DNA from: Yanshouia hominis | Lineage (GTDB): Bacteria; Bacillota; Clostridia; Oscillospirales; Ruminococcaceae | Reading direction: 5' to 3' | Assembly (NCBI GenBank): GCA_014385025.1 | Contig: JACRTB010000007.1 | Span: forward strand, 1-64,000 | DNA: 64,000 nt | Shown: positions 1 through 8,396 of the stretch, piece after piece | Layout: each line of letters begins with the position of its first letter | How positions within the stretch are numbered: position 1 is the first letter of the stretch | Made by a program: the position numbers and the translations under genes | Notes under the pieces: generated by a model | Seen by the model: only the letters and a program-made list of their open reading frames with translations | The model's database searches: none | Told to the model about the DNA's origin: nothing

Positions 1-294
1 AGCCGCGAACACGTCCCCGAGCACCGCCTTGATCCGGCTCCACAGCACCCGCTTGGTCTTGCTGCCGTCCGCCGAATCGACCAGCGCCACGCTGTCCGCG
101 TCGGCGGGGGTTTCCTTTGCCGCCGCGTCCTTGAGCAGGCCCTCTGAGCCGCTGTGCGGGTTGGCTGCACTCCGGTGGTCCTCCGCCTCCTTCAGCTCGG
201 CGTCAATCGTGTCGGCGTTGGCGTTGAAATCCGCAACGTTGTAAAATTCCTCCGGCGCCGGTTTTTTCAGATTGTAGTTGGTTGTTGTCGTCAA
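1..294 (-). CDS. phage tail fibre/tail protein, 3' end outside window
   Basis: The N-terminal 98 codons are visible; the gene runs off the left edge. The protein opens with a Thr-rich stretch and the block NYNLKKPAPEEFYNV followed by ADFNANADTIDAEL, an opening I associate with tail fibre proteins of Clostridia myovirus-like prophages. The start is TTG at 292-294, and its TTGA overlaps the stop codon of the upstream DUF2313 gene, so translation is probably coupled. Position at the end of the baseplate genes fits a host-contact protein. Function rests on family resemblance and context only. Confidence 0.72.
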   Translation of the reverse strand, partial: MTTTTNYNLKKPAPEEFYNVADFNANADTIDAELKEAEDHRSAANPHSGSEGLLKDAAAKETPADADSVALVDSADGSKTKRVLWSRIKAVLGDVFAA

Positions 295-842
295 GTCAGA
301 TTCCCTCCTTCTCTCAGCTGCGCATGGGTGTATTGGCCAAGCTGCGCGTGGGTGTACCGGTGCAGCTCGCTGTTGGTCCGATAGGCGATGATGTATTCCA
401 CCTTCAGGTGCGCGGGCTTGATTTCTTCCACCGCCGCCTTGAGGTCGTCGAGGTTCGGCGGGATGCCGATCTGCCCGAACCGGATGTGAAAGACATTGCG
501 CAGCCACACGTCATCCGCCTCGGGAAATTCAATGACCTCAACCTGCCCGTTTATGAAGCTCTCAGCCACATTCTGGATCAGCGCGGCGGTTGTGGTGCCG
601 CTGCCGCGCATCTTGGAAAGGATCCTCGTCCGGCGGTAGGCGTAATCCTTTCCCGCCTCCCGGGGGATGCCGTAGGCGTCCTCCCAGTAATCCAGACCCC
701 ACGTCGCGGTGTTGAGGTCGAGCTGCAAAAAGCAGTCGTCCCGCGCCGCCTGCGCGCCGGAAATCCCCTCCTCCAGCGCGTCTTCAATCGCTTTTGTCTC
801 CCGGCAAAGCCCGTAAAAACCGGGCAACAGCTCAATCAGCAT
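291..842 (-). CDS. phage baseplate protein, YmfQ/DUF2313 family
   Basis: 183 residues, a normal length for the YmfQ (DUF2313) family that links baseplate wedge to tail fibre in Mu-like and XkdT-type tails. The core DYWEDAYGIPREAGKDYAYR and the following Arg-rich helix match my memory of the family. It overlaps the baseplate J gene by 11 bases and couples to the tail fibre gene through TTGA. The last 18 residues contain a near-duplicate, YTHAQLG then YTHAQLR, which looks like a short tandem duplication. Confidence 0.82.
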   Translation of the reverse strand: MLIELLPGFYGLCRETKAIEDALEEGISGAQAARDDCFLQLDLNTATWGLDYWEDAYGIPREAGKDYAYRRTRILSKMRGSGTTTAALIQNVAESFINGQVEVIEFPEADDVWLRNVFHIRFGQIGIPPNLDDLKAAVEEIKPAHLKVEYIIAYRTNSELHRYTHAQLGQYTHAQLREGGNLT

Positions 843-1893
843 TTATGCTCACCGTCCCTACCTGCGGCACGCAGTCCGCCGCGATTGTGATGTTGGCAGT
901 CCCGCCGTTGGCAGTCAGCCCCGAATAATCCAGCACCCCGTCGATTCCCGCCAGCAGGTATCCGATGCGGGTGTAGGGGACGGTATACTGCTCAAAGGAG
1001 ATGCTTTGCAGGTATTCGGCCAAAGCGGATTCAAAAGCCGCCTGAACCGCCCCGACGGTAGTGGAGGCGCTGACGCTTACTGCTGCCGAAACGTTGATGG
1101 CCGTCGCGCTGACCGACTGCACCGTTACCGCCGCTCCAATCGGGCGCACGCTTTCGATGTGCGCCGCGCAGGCCGCCGTTACGGCGCTGCCCACCGGACC
1201 TATCCCCGCCGATGCGATCAGTACCTTGACCGTCCCCGCGCCGTTCCAGAGCGGAACCACCTTCGCCGCTCCCACGCCGTCGGTTTCCAGCGCCCATTGC
1301 TTATAGTGGCTCGCGTTGCCGGAGGTCGCCGCCTCCCGCAGCCGGGTGAGCAGCCGCCCCAATAGCGCCGAGTCGGTTTCCGGGTCGGTTCCGCCGGAGG
1401 CCTCCGCTTCGTTGGTCACTGCCGTCACCCCCGAAATGCTGGTGAGCTGCCGCGTAATCTCCCCCGCGGCTACGTTGCCGGTGATGCCGGCTTCGGCCGC
1501 CGTCGCGGCGATCTGAGCCGATCCATCCGAGAGCACCGCCGCCGCGTCGGTCAGAAACCGCACCCCCGCAACGGTCAGAAACGCCGAACCCTTCGGCACC
1601 TGCACGCCGTCCCGGCCGGATACGGTCAGCGTGACCTTTGCCGCAGTCCCCGCCTTGCGGGTGATCCCGTAATAAGCGCACCGAATGTCCAGATACTCTC
1701 CGCTCGCCTCGGTCGGATAGACGATCGGCAGCATTGCGTCCAGCCCCGCGTAAACCTTCCAGATTTCCAGCGCCGCGGGGCCGATCAGCGCATCTGCATA
1801 GCTGCCCTCCCGGGTTTCCACTTCGACGCCGGAAGCCTCAAGCGCGTCAAAAATATTCTGTTTGATCGTTTCCGGCGTAATGCTTTCAAACAT
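832..1893 (-). CDS. baseplate J/gp47 family protein
   Basis: 353 residues from ATG 1891-1893, chosen because GGGGAGG lies nine bases upstream and the downstream residues MFESITPETIKQN are the usual opening; a longer reading frame has no SD. The middle carries the typical baseplate J features: GGTDPETDSALLGRLL followed by a region with SGNASHYKQWA. Family members form the baseplate wedge of contractile tails. It overlaps the DUF2634 gene by 8 bases. Confidence 0.88.
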   Translation of the reverse strand: MFESITPETIKQNIFDALEASGVEVETREGSYADALIGPAALEIWKVYAGLDAMLPIVYPTEASGEYLDIRCAYYGITRKAGTAAKVTLTVSGRDGVQVPKGSAFLTVAGVRFLTDAAAVLSDGSAQIAATAAEAGITGNVAAGEITRQLTSISGVTAVTNEAEASGGTDPETDSALLGRLLTRLREAATSGNASHYKQWALETDGVGAAKVVPLWNGAGTVKVLIASAGIGPVGSAVTAACAAHIESVRPIGAAVTVQSVSATAINVSAAVSVSASTTVGAVQAAFESALAEYLQSISFEQYTVPYTRIGYLLAGIDGVLDYSGLTANGGTANITIAADCVPQVGTVSINAD

Positions 1894-2302
1894 CAAGGTC
1901 CACCTCCCCGTAAACCGTTTCGAGGACGCATGAGACCCGCAGCGTCCCCTCGTCAAATTTTACCCGTACCTCCGATACCTCCGAGATGTACGGATGCACC
2001 AGCAGGCATTCCCGGACATACCGCGCGGCCTCCGCCTGCTTGAGCTCGTCGGTGTAGGCCGTCCCGATCAGGCTTTCGCACTCGTTGCCGTAGCCCCATG
2101 TGTAAACCGCAAAGCGGTACCGCGGGACCTGCAAAGCCCGGTAAGCCCACGAAAGCACCGCCTGCGCGCCGCTGACGATGACAGGCTCGCCGCCGCGCCA
2201 GACGGGGATATTGTTTTCATAGTCCCATTTGACCTCCCGGCAGAGCGGTAGGTCCACCGTCTGTTCCGCCGTCTCCGGCTGAATGATGGGGAATAAGCTC
2301 AT
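1886..2302 (-). CDS. tail protein, XkdS-like DUF2634
   Basis: 138 residues. The motif YRFAVYTWGYGNECESLIG and the C-terminal HPYISEV plus VSCVLETVYGE match the DUF2634/XkdS family, comparable to the gp25-like baseplate wedge subunit. It overlaps the DUF2577 gene by four bases (ATGA) and the baseplate J gene by 8 bases, so it is part of a tightly coupled baseplate block. Confidence 0.82.
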   Translation of the reverse strand: MSLFPIIQPETAEQTVDLPLCREVKWDYENNIPVWRGGEPVIVSGAQAVLSWAYRALQVPRYRFAVYTWGYGNECESLIGTAYTDELKQAEAARYVRECLLVHPYISEVSEVRVKFDEGTLRVSCVLETVYGEVDLDV

Positions 2303-2676
2303 GACAAAGCCACCGCCTTACACAAAATAATAAACCTCTCCCCGTCGGGGGTAATCAGCGCCACCTGGTCGCCTGAGGCGAGTTCTCCGGGGAGCTGTGC
2401 GGTTAGGGAGGCCGAGCCGTTGGAAAAGCCCGTCCCAGTCCCCGGCGGGGAGGGAAAGTCCGCTGTCCCCTCGAGGTCCGACGCGGTAACCGCACGCTCC
2501 CGCGCCAGCAGCCGGGGATCGATCAGCAGATCGCCCGCATCCAGCGTCAAATCCCCGGACTGTACGGTGAGCGGCGAAACCGAAACGACGACCCCGGTGC
2601 GCACCATCGGCAGAAACTGCCGCCCCGCCTCGCCTCCCATCACAGAAAGCATGGCCTGATATGGATTTTCCTGCAT
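2299..2676 (-). CDS. phage baseplate protein, DUF2577 family
   Basis: 125 residues. The protein contains an OB-like beta-rich core (VVVSVSPLTVQSGDLTLDAGDLLI) and ends LASGDQVALITPDGERFIIL, which fits the DUF2577/YqbR-XkdR group found between the XkdQ hub and the DUF2634 protein. Only two bases separate it from the XkdQ gene. The role in the central baseplate spike or hub is inferred from gene order. Confidence 0.72.
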   Translation of the reverse strand: MQENPYQAMLSVMGGEAGRQFLPMVRTGVVVSVSPLTVQSGDLTLDAGDLLIDPRLLARERAVTASDLEGTADFPSPPGTGTGFSNGSASLTAQLPGELASGDQVALITPDGERFIILCKAVALS

Positions 2677-2678
2677 GT

Positions 2679-3734
2679 CTATCCCCCCTCCCCAGACACC
2701 TTATTGTGCAGGTTATCGAGATACTGCTGGTACTCCCCGGCGCTCTGCGGGGAACCGGACGAGCCGCCCGAAGCCGCCAGTTCCTCTCCGGCGCTCTTTT
2801 CATCCATGACAGCGTTGAGATTCAGCACCAGCTTGTTTGTATAAATGCCGTTTTTCCACTGATGAACGTCCGAATCGATGAAGAACCGCCCGCAGAGACC
2901 GGTCGTGCTCTCCTGCATCATGACCGACCCGCCCGAGGTGCAGGAAGCATCCCCGAGGCAGTTGACGGTGATCCTCTGCTCCGGGCCAGAGCCTTTCAGC
3001 AGGTCCGCGGCGGCCGCGTTGGCGTCCTCCCCCTGTTTCTGCTTCACAACCTTCTGCATCACGCCGTAGAGGGCCTCGCTCGCCGCGTCCTCCATAACGG
3101 ACAGGAGGTTTTCGTTCTGGTCGTAAACCGCCGCCCGGTTGACGAGGCTCTGCGCGTCCTCAGTGGTGGAGGCGTCAATCAGGTTGGAGCCTCCCTTCAC
3201 CACGAGGATTCGCCCCGCTGCGCCCTTCTCCAGCACATTGAGGGAGGTCCCCGAAAAGCGCACGAAATACTTTTTCCCCGTCTGCTTCGCCGCCTCGGTG
3301 TACATCGCCATGATAATTTCATAGAGGCTTTTCCCGAAAAACTTCCGGCTTACCGGAACCCCCGCCGCCGCAAGGCTCCCCGTCGGAATCCCGAACTCCC
3401 CGCAGACAGCGGCGGCAGCGGCCTCGGGGGTCATCTGCACGCATTTCATGCTCGTCTGGTTCTGTTTGAGATAGATCCCGTAGTCGAAGGCGGTCAGGTC
3501 GATGACCTGCGAAGCGGTCGAGCGCGTCCGGGTGAGCACAATCCCGGTGAAAAGGCCCGTCCCGTTTTCGCTCATGCTGACATGGCATCCCAGAGAGCAG
3601 TCCGGCGCGCCGTCGGCCAGCAGTCCAAAAGAAAGGGTCCGGGCGCACTGGGTGCAGCTCCCGGACCACTGAACAGTGGATACCAGCTTTGTGATGTCGA
3701 AGCTCCCGGAGGAGTTGGTTAATGTCAGTGTCAT
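2679..3734 (-). CDS. tail hub protein, XkdQ/YqbQ family
   Basis: 351 residues from ATG 3732-3734; the ATGA overlaps the stop of the XkdP gene, which fixes the start. The N-terminal half is a beta-rich gpD/gp27-like hub domain, with TGIVLTRTRS and then DLTAFDYGIYLKQNQ. The C-terminal tail is a flexible Ser/Gly-rich stretch before QYLDNLHNK. Homologues form the hub joining the tube to the spike of contractile tails. Confidence 0.82.
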   Translation of the reverse strand: MTLTLTNSSGSFDITKLVSTVQWSGSCTQCARTLSFGLLADGAPDCSLGCHVSMSENGTGLFTGIVLTRTRSTASQVIDLTAFDYGIYLKQNQTSMKCVQMTPEAAAAAVCGEFGIPTGSLAAAGVPVSRKFFGKSLYEIIMAMYTEAAKQTGKKYFVRFSGTSLNVLEKGAAGRILVVKGGSNLIDASTTEDAQSLVNRAAVYDQNENLLSVMEDAASEALYGVMQKVVKQKQGEDANAAAADLLKGSGPEQRITVNCLGDASCTSGGSVMMQESTTGLCGRFFIDSDVHQWKNGIYTNKLVLNLNAVMDEKSAGEELAASGGSSGSPQSAGEYQQYLDNLHNKVSGEGG

Positions 3735-4462
3735 AGCAGCATCCTCTTGTCGGTGCGTCCGACATTGTTGAGAACGTCCAGCGGCGGACATACGATCGTC
3801 TGATCTGAAAACAGCATTGCCGGAACGGTGTTCTTTTCACTGTTGTTGTACCGGGAAAGCGCAAGTCCCAGTCGGTACATTTCGCTGCCGTCTGTAATCT
3901 TGTATGCATCCTTCACGATCTCCGCATAGGACTGATACTTTTTCCCATCGTAAGAGGGAAGCCGTTTCTGCACCGGCGCGGCCGCATCCGTATCGCTTTC
4001 CCTCGGCAGGTTCACTGCCGGGCTTGTGACAGCCGGAACCGCAATCGCACCGGCCGCCGCTGTCTGGCTCGCCGACACCTTGCGGTATCCGCGCATGGTG
4101 ATCGTCGCATACACGTCCCCGGTGCCGTCCCGCTCGCCGTAGCTGATTTCCTCGATCAGCACCCGCTCGTTGATTCCGGTGCCCGATACGACGAAGCGCA
4201 CCGGCTTCTTTCGTTTGATGATCTTCTCGATCCGCTCGACATATTCATACGGCTCGCCGGAATCGAGCGCGAACGGGTAATCGTTCTCCGGGAACATGCA
4301 TCCGACCTTGATCGTCCCCAGCGCCATCCCGCCGGGCAGGTTCACGTCCCCGACCTCATGGATGTTGACCGTCTCGGTGCGCCTGCCGCAGGACACCTCG
4401 AAGCTCTCCGGCGTGACCGGCAGCGTGATCTGTCCGGACGCCTTGATGATAAATTTTCGCAT
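3731..4462 (-). CDS. tail protein, XkdP-like
   Basis: 243 residues from ATG 4460-4462, with the strong SD GGAAGGAGG just upstream. The N-terminal domain (ITLPVTPESFEVSCGRRTETVNI) is the usual XkdP opening that resembles tube-initiator proteins. The C-terminal 60 residues (SYAEIVKDAYKITDGSEMYRLGLALSRYN) resemble a LysM-like tail, as in other XkdP proteins, but weakly. It sits immediately downstream of a lipoprotein cargo gene and its terminator. Confidence 0.8.
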   Translation of the reverse strand: MRKFIIKASGQITLPVTPESFEVSCGRRTETVNIHEVGDVNLPGGMALGTIKVGCMFPENDYPFALDSGEPYEYVERIEKIIKRKKPVRFVVSGTGINERVLIEEISYGERDGTGDVYATITMRGYRKVSASQTAAAGAIAVPAVTSPAVNLPRESDTDAAAPVQKRLPSYDGKKYQSYAEIVKDAYKITDGSEMYRLGLALSRYNNSEKNTVPAMLFSDQTIVCPPLDVLNNVGRTDKRMLL

Positions 4463-4480
4463 AGCCGCCTCCTTCCGGGC

Positions 4481-4510
4481 AAAGAAAAGGGCGCCCCGTT
4501 CAGAGCGCCC
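4481..4510 (-). terminator. intrinsic terminator after the lipoprotein cargo gene
   Basis: GGGCGC (4489-4494) pairs with GCGCCC (4505-4510). On the minus strand the hairpin is followed by TTTTCTTT. The SD of the XkdP gene begins about ten bases later, so terminator and SD form one compact unit. Confidence 0.78.
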
Positions 4511-4529
4511 CATCAGGGAAAACTATTTT

Positions 4530-5642
4530 CTATTTCACAATTTCAAATGGGAAAACTGCTAAAACCTGCCCTGTGCTTTCGATGGTAACCGTAACGCTTC
4601 CTTTTCCGCAGGCTTCGCCCAAATAGCGCGCGCTGTTACTTTCGTCCTTTCCATCGACTTCATAGTAACGGGAATTCGTCTCGGAAGACCCATCGGGAAA
4701 TTTCCATTCAAAAAGGATCACTTCTCCTCCTTCCCAGCCATAACAACGAAATTCCATCCAGATCGGTTCGCCGGACCGAAACGCCGTTTTAGGCGTCAAA
4801 TACTTGCTTCCTTTTTCGCGAAGGAAGCCTATGAGCCTTGGAGGGCCCACCGAATATTGACTTTCCTTTTCCGGGATGATGTTATCATAGGTTCCAATCA
4901 GCTTGTTGTCCGGCATGTATGCTGTGATTGAGTCGAGAAAAGCATCATCAAAGTGAATCATCGCATATTCTGCGATTGTTTTTACTTCCTCGGTCGAGAA
5001 GCCATGAAAACTCCCTTTGAAATCAAGATCCATGCCCGCCAACAGTGCTGCAACGAAGTCAGGGCCATAGCAGGCGTCTATATTCTTCATAACCTGCAGC
5101 TCAGTGGTGCCCGGTCCCAAATAATCCGCTATATATTGATACACCGGAATTCCGTACGAATAAAGAGCGGCGTAATAAGTTCTTATTCCGCTCTCTTTGT
5201 TTAGTATCAGACTGATCGTGTCGCTCACCACAGCCGCTTCCATTTCGTCAAGATCTAACGCCGCCGCCGCATCCACTACCAAGGGAATCACCAGATCCGC
5301 CACTGCGGGAGTATAATTCCGCAGGGCAAGCAGCCTGCATTCCCAATCAAAGGGTTTCTCGTTTACGATTAATTCCCCATAATAGCGATCGTCCTTGCGA
5401 AAAACCTTCAGGCTCTCGACGTATCGATACCAGTCCGCGGCATAAAGAGGGTTTCCATACCCGCCGAAATGATCACGCAGCGATTCTGTCAGCTTTTGTG
5501 ATAAGTCACTGTCTTCTATTTTACCGTCAATATGAAGTGCCGCCTCCGGCTCTTCGCCCGCCTCGGAAGCAGCCGGCTGACTTGCCGCGCCACACCCTGC
5601 CACCACCAACACGCATAACAAAACAGAAAGCAGCTTTTTCAT
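4530..5642 (-). CDS. predicted lipoprotein, cargo gene in the tail operon
   Basis: 370 residues starting MKKLLSVLLCVLVVAGCG, a lipoprotein signal peptide with lipobox VAGC, so it should be anchored on the outer face of the membrane after secretion. After a low-complexity linker the protein is acidic and mostly helical, ending in a beta-rich region with ILFEWKFPDGSSETNSRYYEV, which looks like a PKD/Ig-like fold. No family recognised. It lies between the tape measure and XkdP genes, where such phages normally have no gene. Lower GC than the neighbours and a private terminator mark it as a moron. Confidence 0.8.
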   Translation of the reverse strand: MKKLLSVLLCVLVVAGCGAASQPAASEAGEEPEAALHIDGKIEDSDLSQKLTESLRDHFGGYGNPLYAADWYRYVESLKVFRKDDRYYGELIVNEKPFDWECRLLALRNYTPAVADLVIPLVVDAAAALDLDEMEAAVVSDTISLILNKESGIRTYYAALYSYGIPVYQYIADYLGPGTTELQVMKNIDACYGPDFVAALLAGMDLDFKGSFHGFSTEEVKTIAEYAMIHFDDAFLDSITAYMPDNKLIGTYDNIIPEKESQYSVGPPRLIGFLREKGSKYLTPKTAFRSGEPIWMEFRCYGWEGGEVILFEWKFPDGSSETNSRYYEVDGKDESNSARYLGEACGKGSVTVTIESTGQVLAVFPFEIVK

Positions 5643-5687
5643 CCGTTTTCCCTCCTGTAGTTCTTTGCTATCAGCCTACCACATTCA

Positions 5688-5699
5688 GGAAAATTTTCC
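5688..5699. promoter_or_regulatory. 12-bp palindrome in weak promoter region of lipoprotein gene
   Basis: GGAAAATTTTCC is a perfect palindrome in the 62-base gap before the lipoprotein gene. It lies between a possible minus-strand -35 (TTGGAA) and a poor -10 (TAGGCT) at 17-base spacing. An operator function is only a guess. Confidence 0.3.
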
Positions 5700-5704
5700 A
5701 ACCC

Positions 5705-7705
5705 CTACGACAGTATTTGTGCCTCCTGCAGCTTTCTCGCAAGTTCTGACGCAATCCGGCCGATGTCCGCGTCCTCGCGCACCACAATGGTGTCGGCCAG
5801 CTTGGGAATGGTGATGCTCGCGCCTCCGTTTTTATATGCTCTTGCCTCGGCGGCGGTCAGCACCCGCTCGCCCTCATGCAGCCGGGCGGGATAATTGTCA
5901 TACGGCACGTAGGAAAGGCCGTAGGCGTTTCCCGCCCCGTAATCCCCACTAACAGCACTCTCGTAGGAAAACGGGGCCCCATAGAGATCTTCGGTCGTCA
6001 AGCCATCCCGAATTCCGCTGGCCATTCCCTTTGATGCCTCGATCCCCAGCCGGTAATTTGCATTCCAGAATCGGGGGCTTTCTACCAACATTGTCGTTAC
6101 ATTTTCAGTCAGTAAAAGATCACTTTCCAGTTTAAGTTGTGCACCCTCCGAGGCGTTATATTCTGCTTCGGCCTGAATCCTTGCTTCCGCCAGCATCCGC
6201 CCGGCCTCCGCGCCGGTCAGTCCGTCCTGCTCAATTCTTTCATACGCCTCTTTTTCTTTCTGCCGTAAAATAGCTTCCCGTTCGTTATCAAGACTTGCTT
6301 CCCATTGGCCGATCAACCGTTCTGTTTTGCTGATCTGTTCAGAGTTGTTATTCAGGTATTCCGCCTGATCCTTCAACCCTTTCGATCGCTCTTCGGTATA
6401 TCCCTCGCCGCGTGAAGCCTTACGCTCCTGCTCCAGCTCTTGCACAGTGGAGGCAATTCCCGAATAGGTTTCGGCCATCTCCGCCATAGCGTCGGGATTG
6501 GCCTCGCCCATCGCATTTGCGATTGCCTCCGCCGCCTCCGCACCGGGGATCAGCCCCTTTGAAACCATGTTGTAGATTTCGGTATTGCTGGTGCCCATCG
6601 CCTCAGCCAGATAATCGACCGCCGGGATGCCGCGATCGGTCAACTGATTGAGCCACTCCAGCGATGTCTTTCCGCTCGACTGCATTTTGCCAAGCGCGGT
6701 TGCGACCTCCGACATATCGGAGCTGCTCATGCCGAGCGCCGCGCCGGTGTCTCCGATCTGGGTCAGCCGCTTTTTGATTGCCTCCGGGTCGGTCGTGCCG
6801 TAGGCCGCAAGGGTTTTGGCGATGCCCTTCAAATCCTCGTACAGGAACGGCGTGGTGTTGGCCATCGTTTTAACGGCCTCGAGGGTACCGGCTGAATCTC
6901 CCTTGAGGATTTTGTCAAAGGCAATCTTGTCAAGCTCCCGCTGTGCGGCGATGGAGGTTCCCGTCTCCAGATCGGTAGCCATGCGCTCCTGCTGGGCGGA
7001 AATCTGCTCGCCACGATAATCTTTGAAGGCTTCGTCTTTATTGACTTCGATGCTCAGATTTCCGTTTAAAGCACCGGCCATAGTGCCAATACCCCCGCCA
7101 ATCAACGTTCCCAAGCCCGGACCCAGAAGCATGGTTCCGATCGAAGCGCCGGAGCTGGCGCCGGAGAGCATACTGGAAAACATCGTGCCTCCCTCTGCTC
7201 CGAACCTGCTTCCGGCCCACGCATTTGCAGCGTTGCTTCCAAGCTCCTTCATCACATCTGCAAGCCCGGAGGCGTCAAATGCTGTCAAGATGCTGTCTTT
7301 GCCGTTTGTTGTTCCCGCCCTGCTTTGCAGTTTGGAGAATATTCCGCTCGCGTTGGTAAGTGACTTTTCTGTTTCCCGAGCGGATTTGTCAAGCAAGCTC
7401 AGATTTTGCCGCATCCGCTCATATTCTTCGTTGGCTTCATCGAGACGGTTGAGCAGCTCGTCGCTGACAATCCCATCTTTCGATGCCCTGCGGGCTTCTG
7501 TTATCTGCTTTTGCAGTCCCTGCAAATTTTTGCGAGCCGCATCCGTATCTAACTTCAGCGTTGCGCGGTTCGAGTTGAGCGCCTTGAGCTGCGCCTGCAT
7601 CTCTTCGAGATTCTTGTTAAACCGTATCCCGGAGTTGTTCATTTTGTTGACTGCATCGCTGAAATTGTCCTTTGCAGAAATGGCAATAGAAACGTCTCTG
7701 CCCAT
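5705..7705 (-). CDS. tail tape measure protein
   Basis: 666 residues from ATG 7703-7705 with SD AAAGGAGGG. The first 150 residues (MGRDVSIAISAKDNFSDAVNKM) form a coiled-coil-rich tape measure N-terminus. A hydrophobic Gly-rich patch (GASIGTMLLGPGLGTLIGGG) lies near residue 230, and the C-terminus ends with a conserved GASITIPKLADTIVV segment. No lysozyme or peptidase domain is seen. It is short for a contractile tail, predicting a short tail. Cargo cassettes lie directly upstream and downstream. Confidence 0.85.
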   Translation of the reverse strand: MGRDVSIAISAKDNFSDAVNKMNNSGIRFNKNLEEMQAQLKALNSNRATLKLDTDAARKNLQGLQKQITEARRASKDGIVSDELLNRLDEANEEYERMRQNLSLLDKSARETEKSLTNASGIFSKLQSRAGTTNGKDSILTAFDASGLADVMKELGSNAANAWAGSRFGAEGGTMFSSMLSGASSGASIGTMLLGPGLGTLIGGGIGTMAGALNGNLSIEVNKDEAFKDYRGEQISAQQERMATDLETGTSIAAQRELDKIAFDKILKGDSAGTLEAVKTMANTTPFLYEDLKGIAKTLAAYGTTDPEAIKKRLTQIGDTGAALGMSSSDMSEVATALGKMQSSGKTSLEWLNQLTDRGIPAVDYLAEAMGTSNTEIYNMVSKGLIPGAEAAEAIANAMGEANPDAMAEMAETYSGIASTVQELEQERKASRGEGYTEERSKGLKDQAEYLNNNSEQISKTERLIGQWEASLDNEREAILRQKEKEAYERIEQDGLTGAEAGRMLAEARIQAEAEYNASEGAQLKLESDLLLTENVTTMLVESPRFWNANYRLGIEASKGMASGIRDGLTTEDLYGAPFSYESAVSGDYGAGNAYGLSYVPYDNYPARLHEGERVLTAAEARAYKNGGASITIPKLADTIVVREDADIGRIASELARKLQEAQILS

Positions 7706-7727
7706 GAATATCCCTCCTTTCGGGCAT

Positions 7728-7756
7728 AGAAAAGCCCCGCTTTTCAGCGAGGCTTT
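7728..7756 (-). terminator. intrinsic terminator fused to the tape measure SD
   Basis: An 11-bp stem, AAAGCCTCGCT pairing with AGCGGGGCTTT on the minus strand, has a GAAA loop and is followed by TCTATGCCCG and then the tape measure SD. The layout is nearly identical to the unit at 4481-4510. Confidence 0.78.
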
Positions 7757-7848
7757 CAAAATCCCAATAATTTTAGAATTGGTATTAGCACGATAACAAT
7801 AAGAGGCCCTGCGCACGCAATTAATATGCCTTTCATCTGATCGCTCAT
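7756..7848 (-). CDS. 30-residue hydrophobic membrane peptide
   Basis: A complete small frame, starting MSDQMKGILIACAGPLIV and ending ILKLLGF, with ATG 7846-7848 preceded by the purine-rich SD GGGAGAGAAA. After a six-residue polar start it is a single continuous membrane helix. Its stop codon touches the following terminator. This could be a holin-like or toxin-like micropeptide, or an accessory of the upstream membrane gene. The fit of SD, frame and terminator supports it being real. Confidence 0.55.
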   Translation of the reverse strand: MSDQMKGILIACAGPLIVIVLIPILKLLGF

Positions 7849-7892
7849 GCTTTCTCTCCCTTTATTTCGCGCCACGCCCCAGAAATAAACTG

Positions 7893-8207
7893 TTATTCTA
7901 TACAATTCTTGAAACTGTCCTTCGTTTCTTCGTGGTTCCTATTGAAGTAGGCGCCGACATTTTTTCCTGCCGGTGCACCTCCTTCCGGGTATAGAAATGC
8001 CCCGCACAAGTGGGGCTGTAAATCGCAAGTGTTTTTTTCAAAATAAGCGAGAAACAGGCAAAAAAGGGTCAATCCCGCTCCGCACCCTATCCAAATCCAC
8101 TGCGTTTTCAAATCCATTTCTTCCGCGTGAATCGTAGCATATAACATTGGAATGAGCCCCAACGTGCTAAAAAGCAATCCGATAAAAGCGCGCCTTGCTT
8201 CGTTCAT
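7893..8207 (-). CDS. small membrane protein of the cargo cassette
   Basis: 104 residues with two predicted membrane helices (ARRAFIGLLFSTLGLIPMLYA and WIWIGCGAGLTLFCLFLAYF). Its ATG overlaps the stop of the RHH gene (ATGA). The last ~45 residues read through a degenerate copy of the terminator-plus-SD unit at about 7985-8016, so the natural C-terminus was perhaps once shorter. Family not recognised; a role in membrane-level superinfection control is only a guess. Confidence 0.6.
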   Translation of the reverse strand: MNEARRAFIGLLFSTLGLIPMLYATIHAEEMDLKTQWIWIGCGAGLTLFCLFLAYFEKNTCDLQPHLCGAFLYPEGGAPAGKNVGAYFNRNHEETKDSFKNCIE

Positions 8208-8371
8208 GCCCGCCCCTCCGCTTCCAGCCTTTCCACCGCCCGCCGGACCCCTTCAGCCCGGCCGATGCCCTCCCGCTCACAGAAGCGGTCGAGAATCGCC
8301 AACGTCTTTTCATCAAAGCGAACCGCAATCTGCACCCGCTTGGGCGCATCGGTTGGTCTGCCTGTCTTCAA
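8204..8371 (-). CDS. ribbon-helix-helix DNA-binding protein
   Basis: 55 residues from TTG 8369-8371, chosen because AAAGGAAG sits eight bases upstream and the product then begins MKTGRPTDAPKRVQIAV, the familiar opening of small RHH proteins. The strand RVQIAVRF is followed by two helices. It is first in a cassette with its own consensus promoter and is coupled by ATGA to the membrane gene. It probably autoregulates that promoter. Confidence 0.7.
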   Translation of the reverse strand: MKTGRPTDAPKRVQIAVRFDEKTLAILDRFCEREGIGRAEGVRRAVERLEAEGRA

Positions 8372-8396
8372 TGGATCACTTCCTTTGCATACCATA

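Noticed and set aside
5498-5749. Plus-strand small frame across the lipoprotein gene start
   Set aside because: No SD, low-complexity translation, fully antisense to the lipoprotein gene.
7939-7962. Separate 20-codon gene starting at an ATG after the decayed terminator-SD unit
   Set aside because: The spacing from SD is too long and the peptide (MSAPTSIGTTKKRRTV) has no feature supporting function; kept as read-through of the membrane gene.
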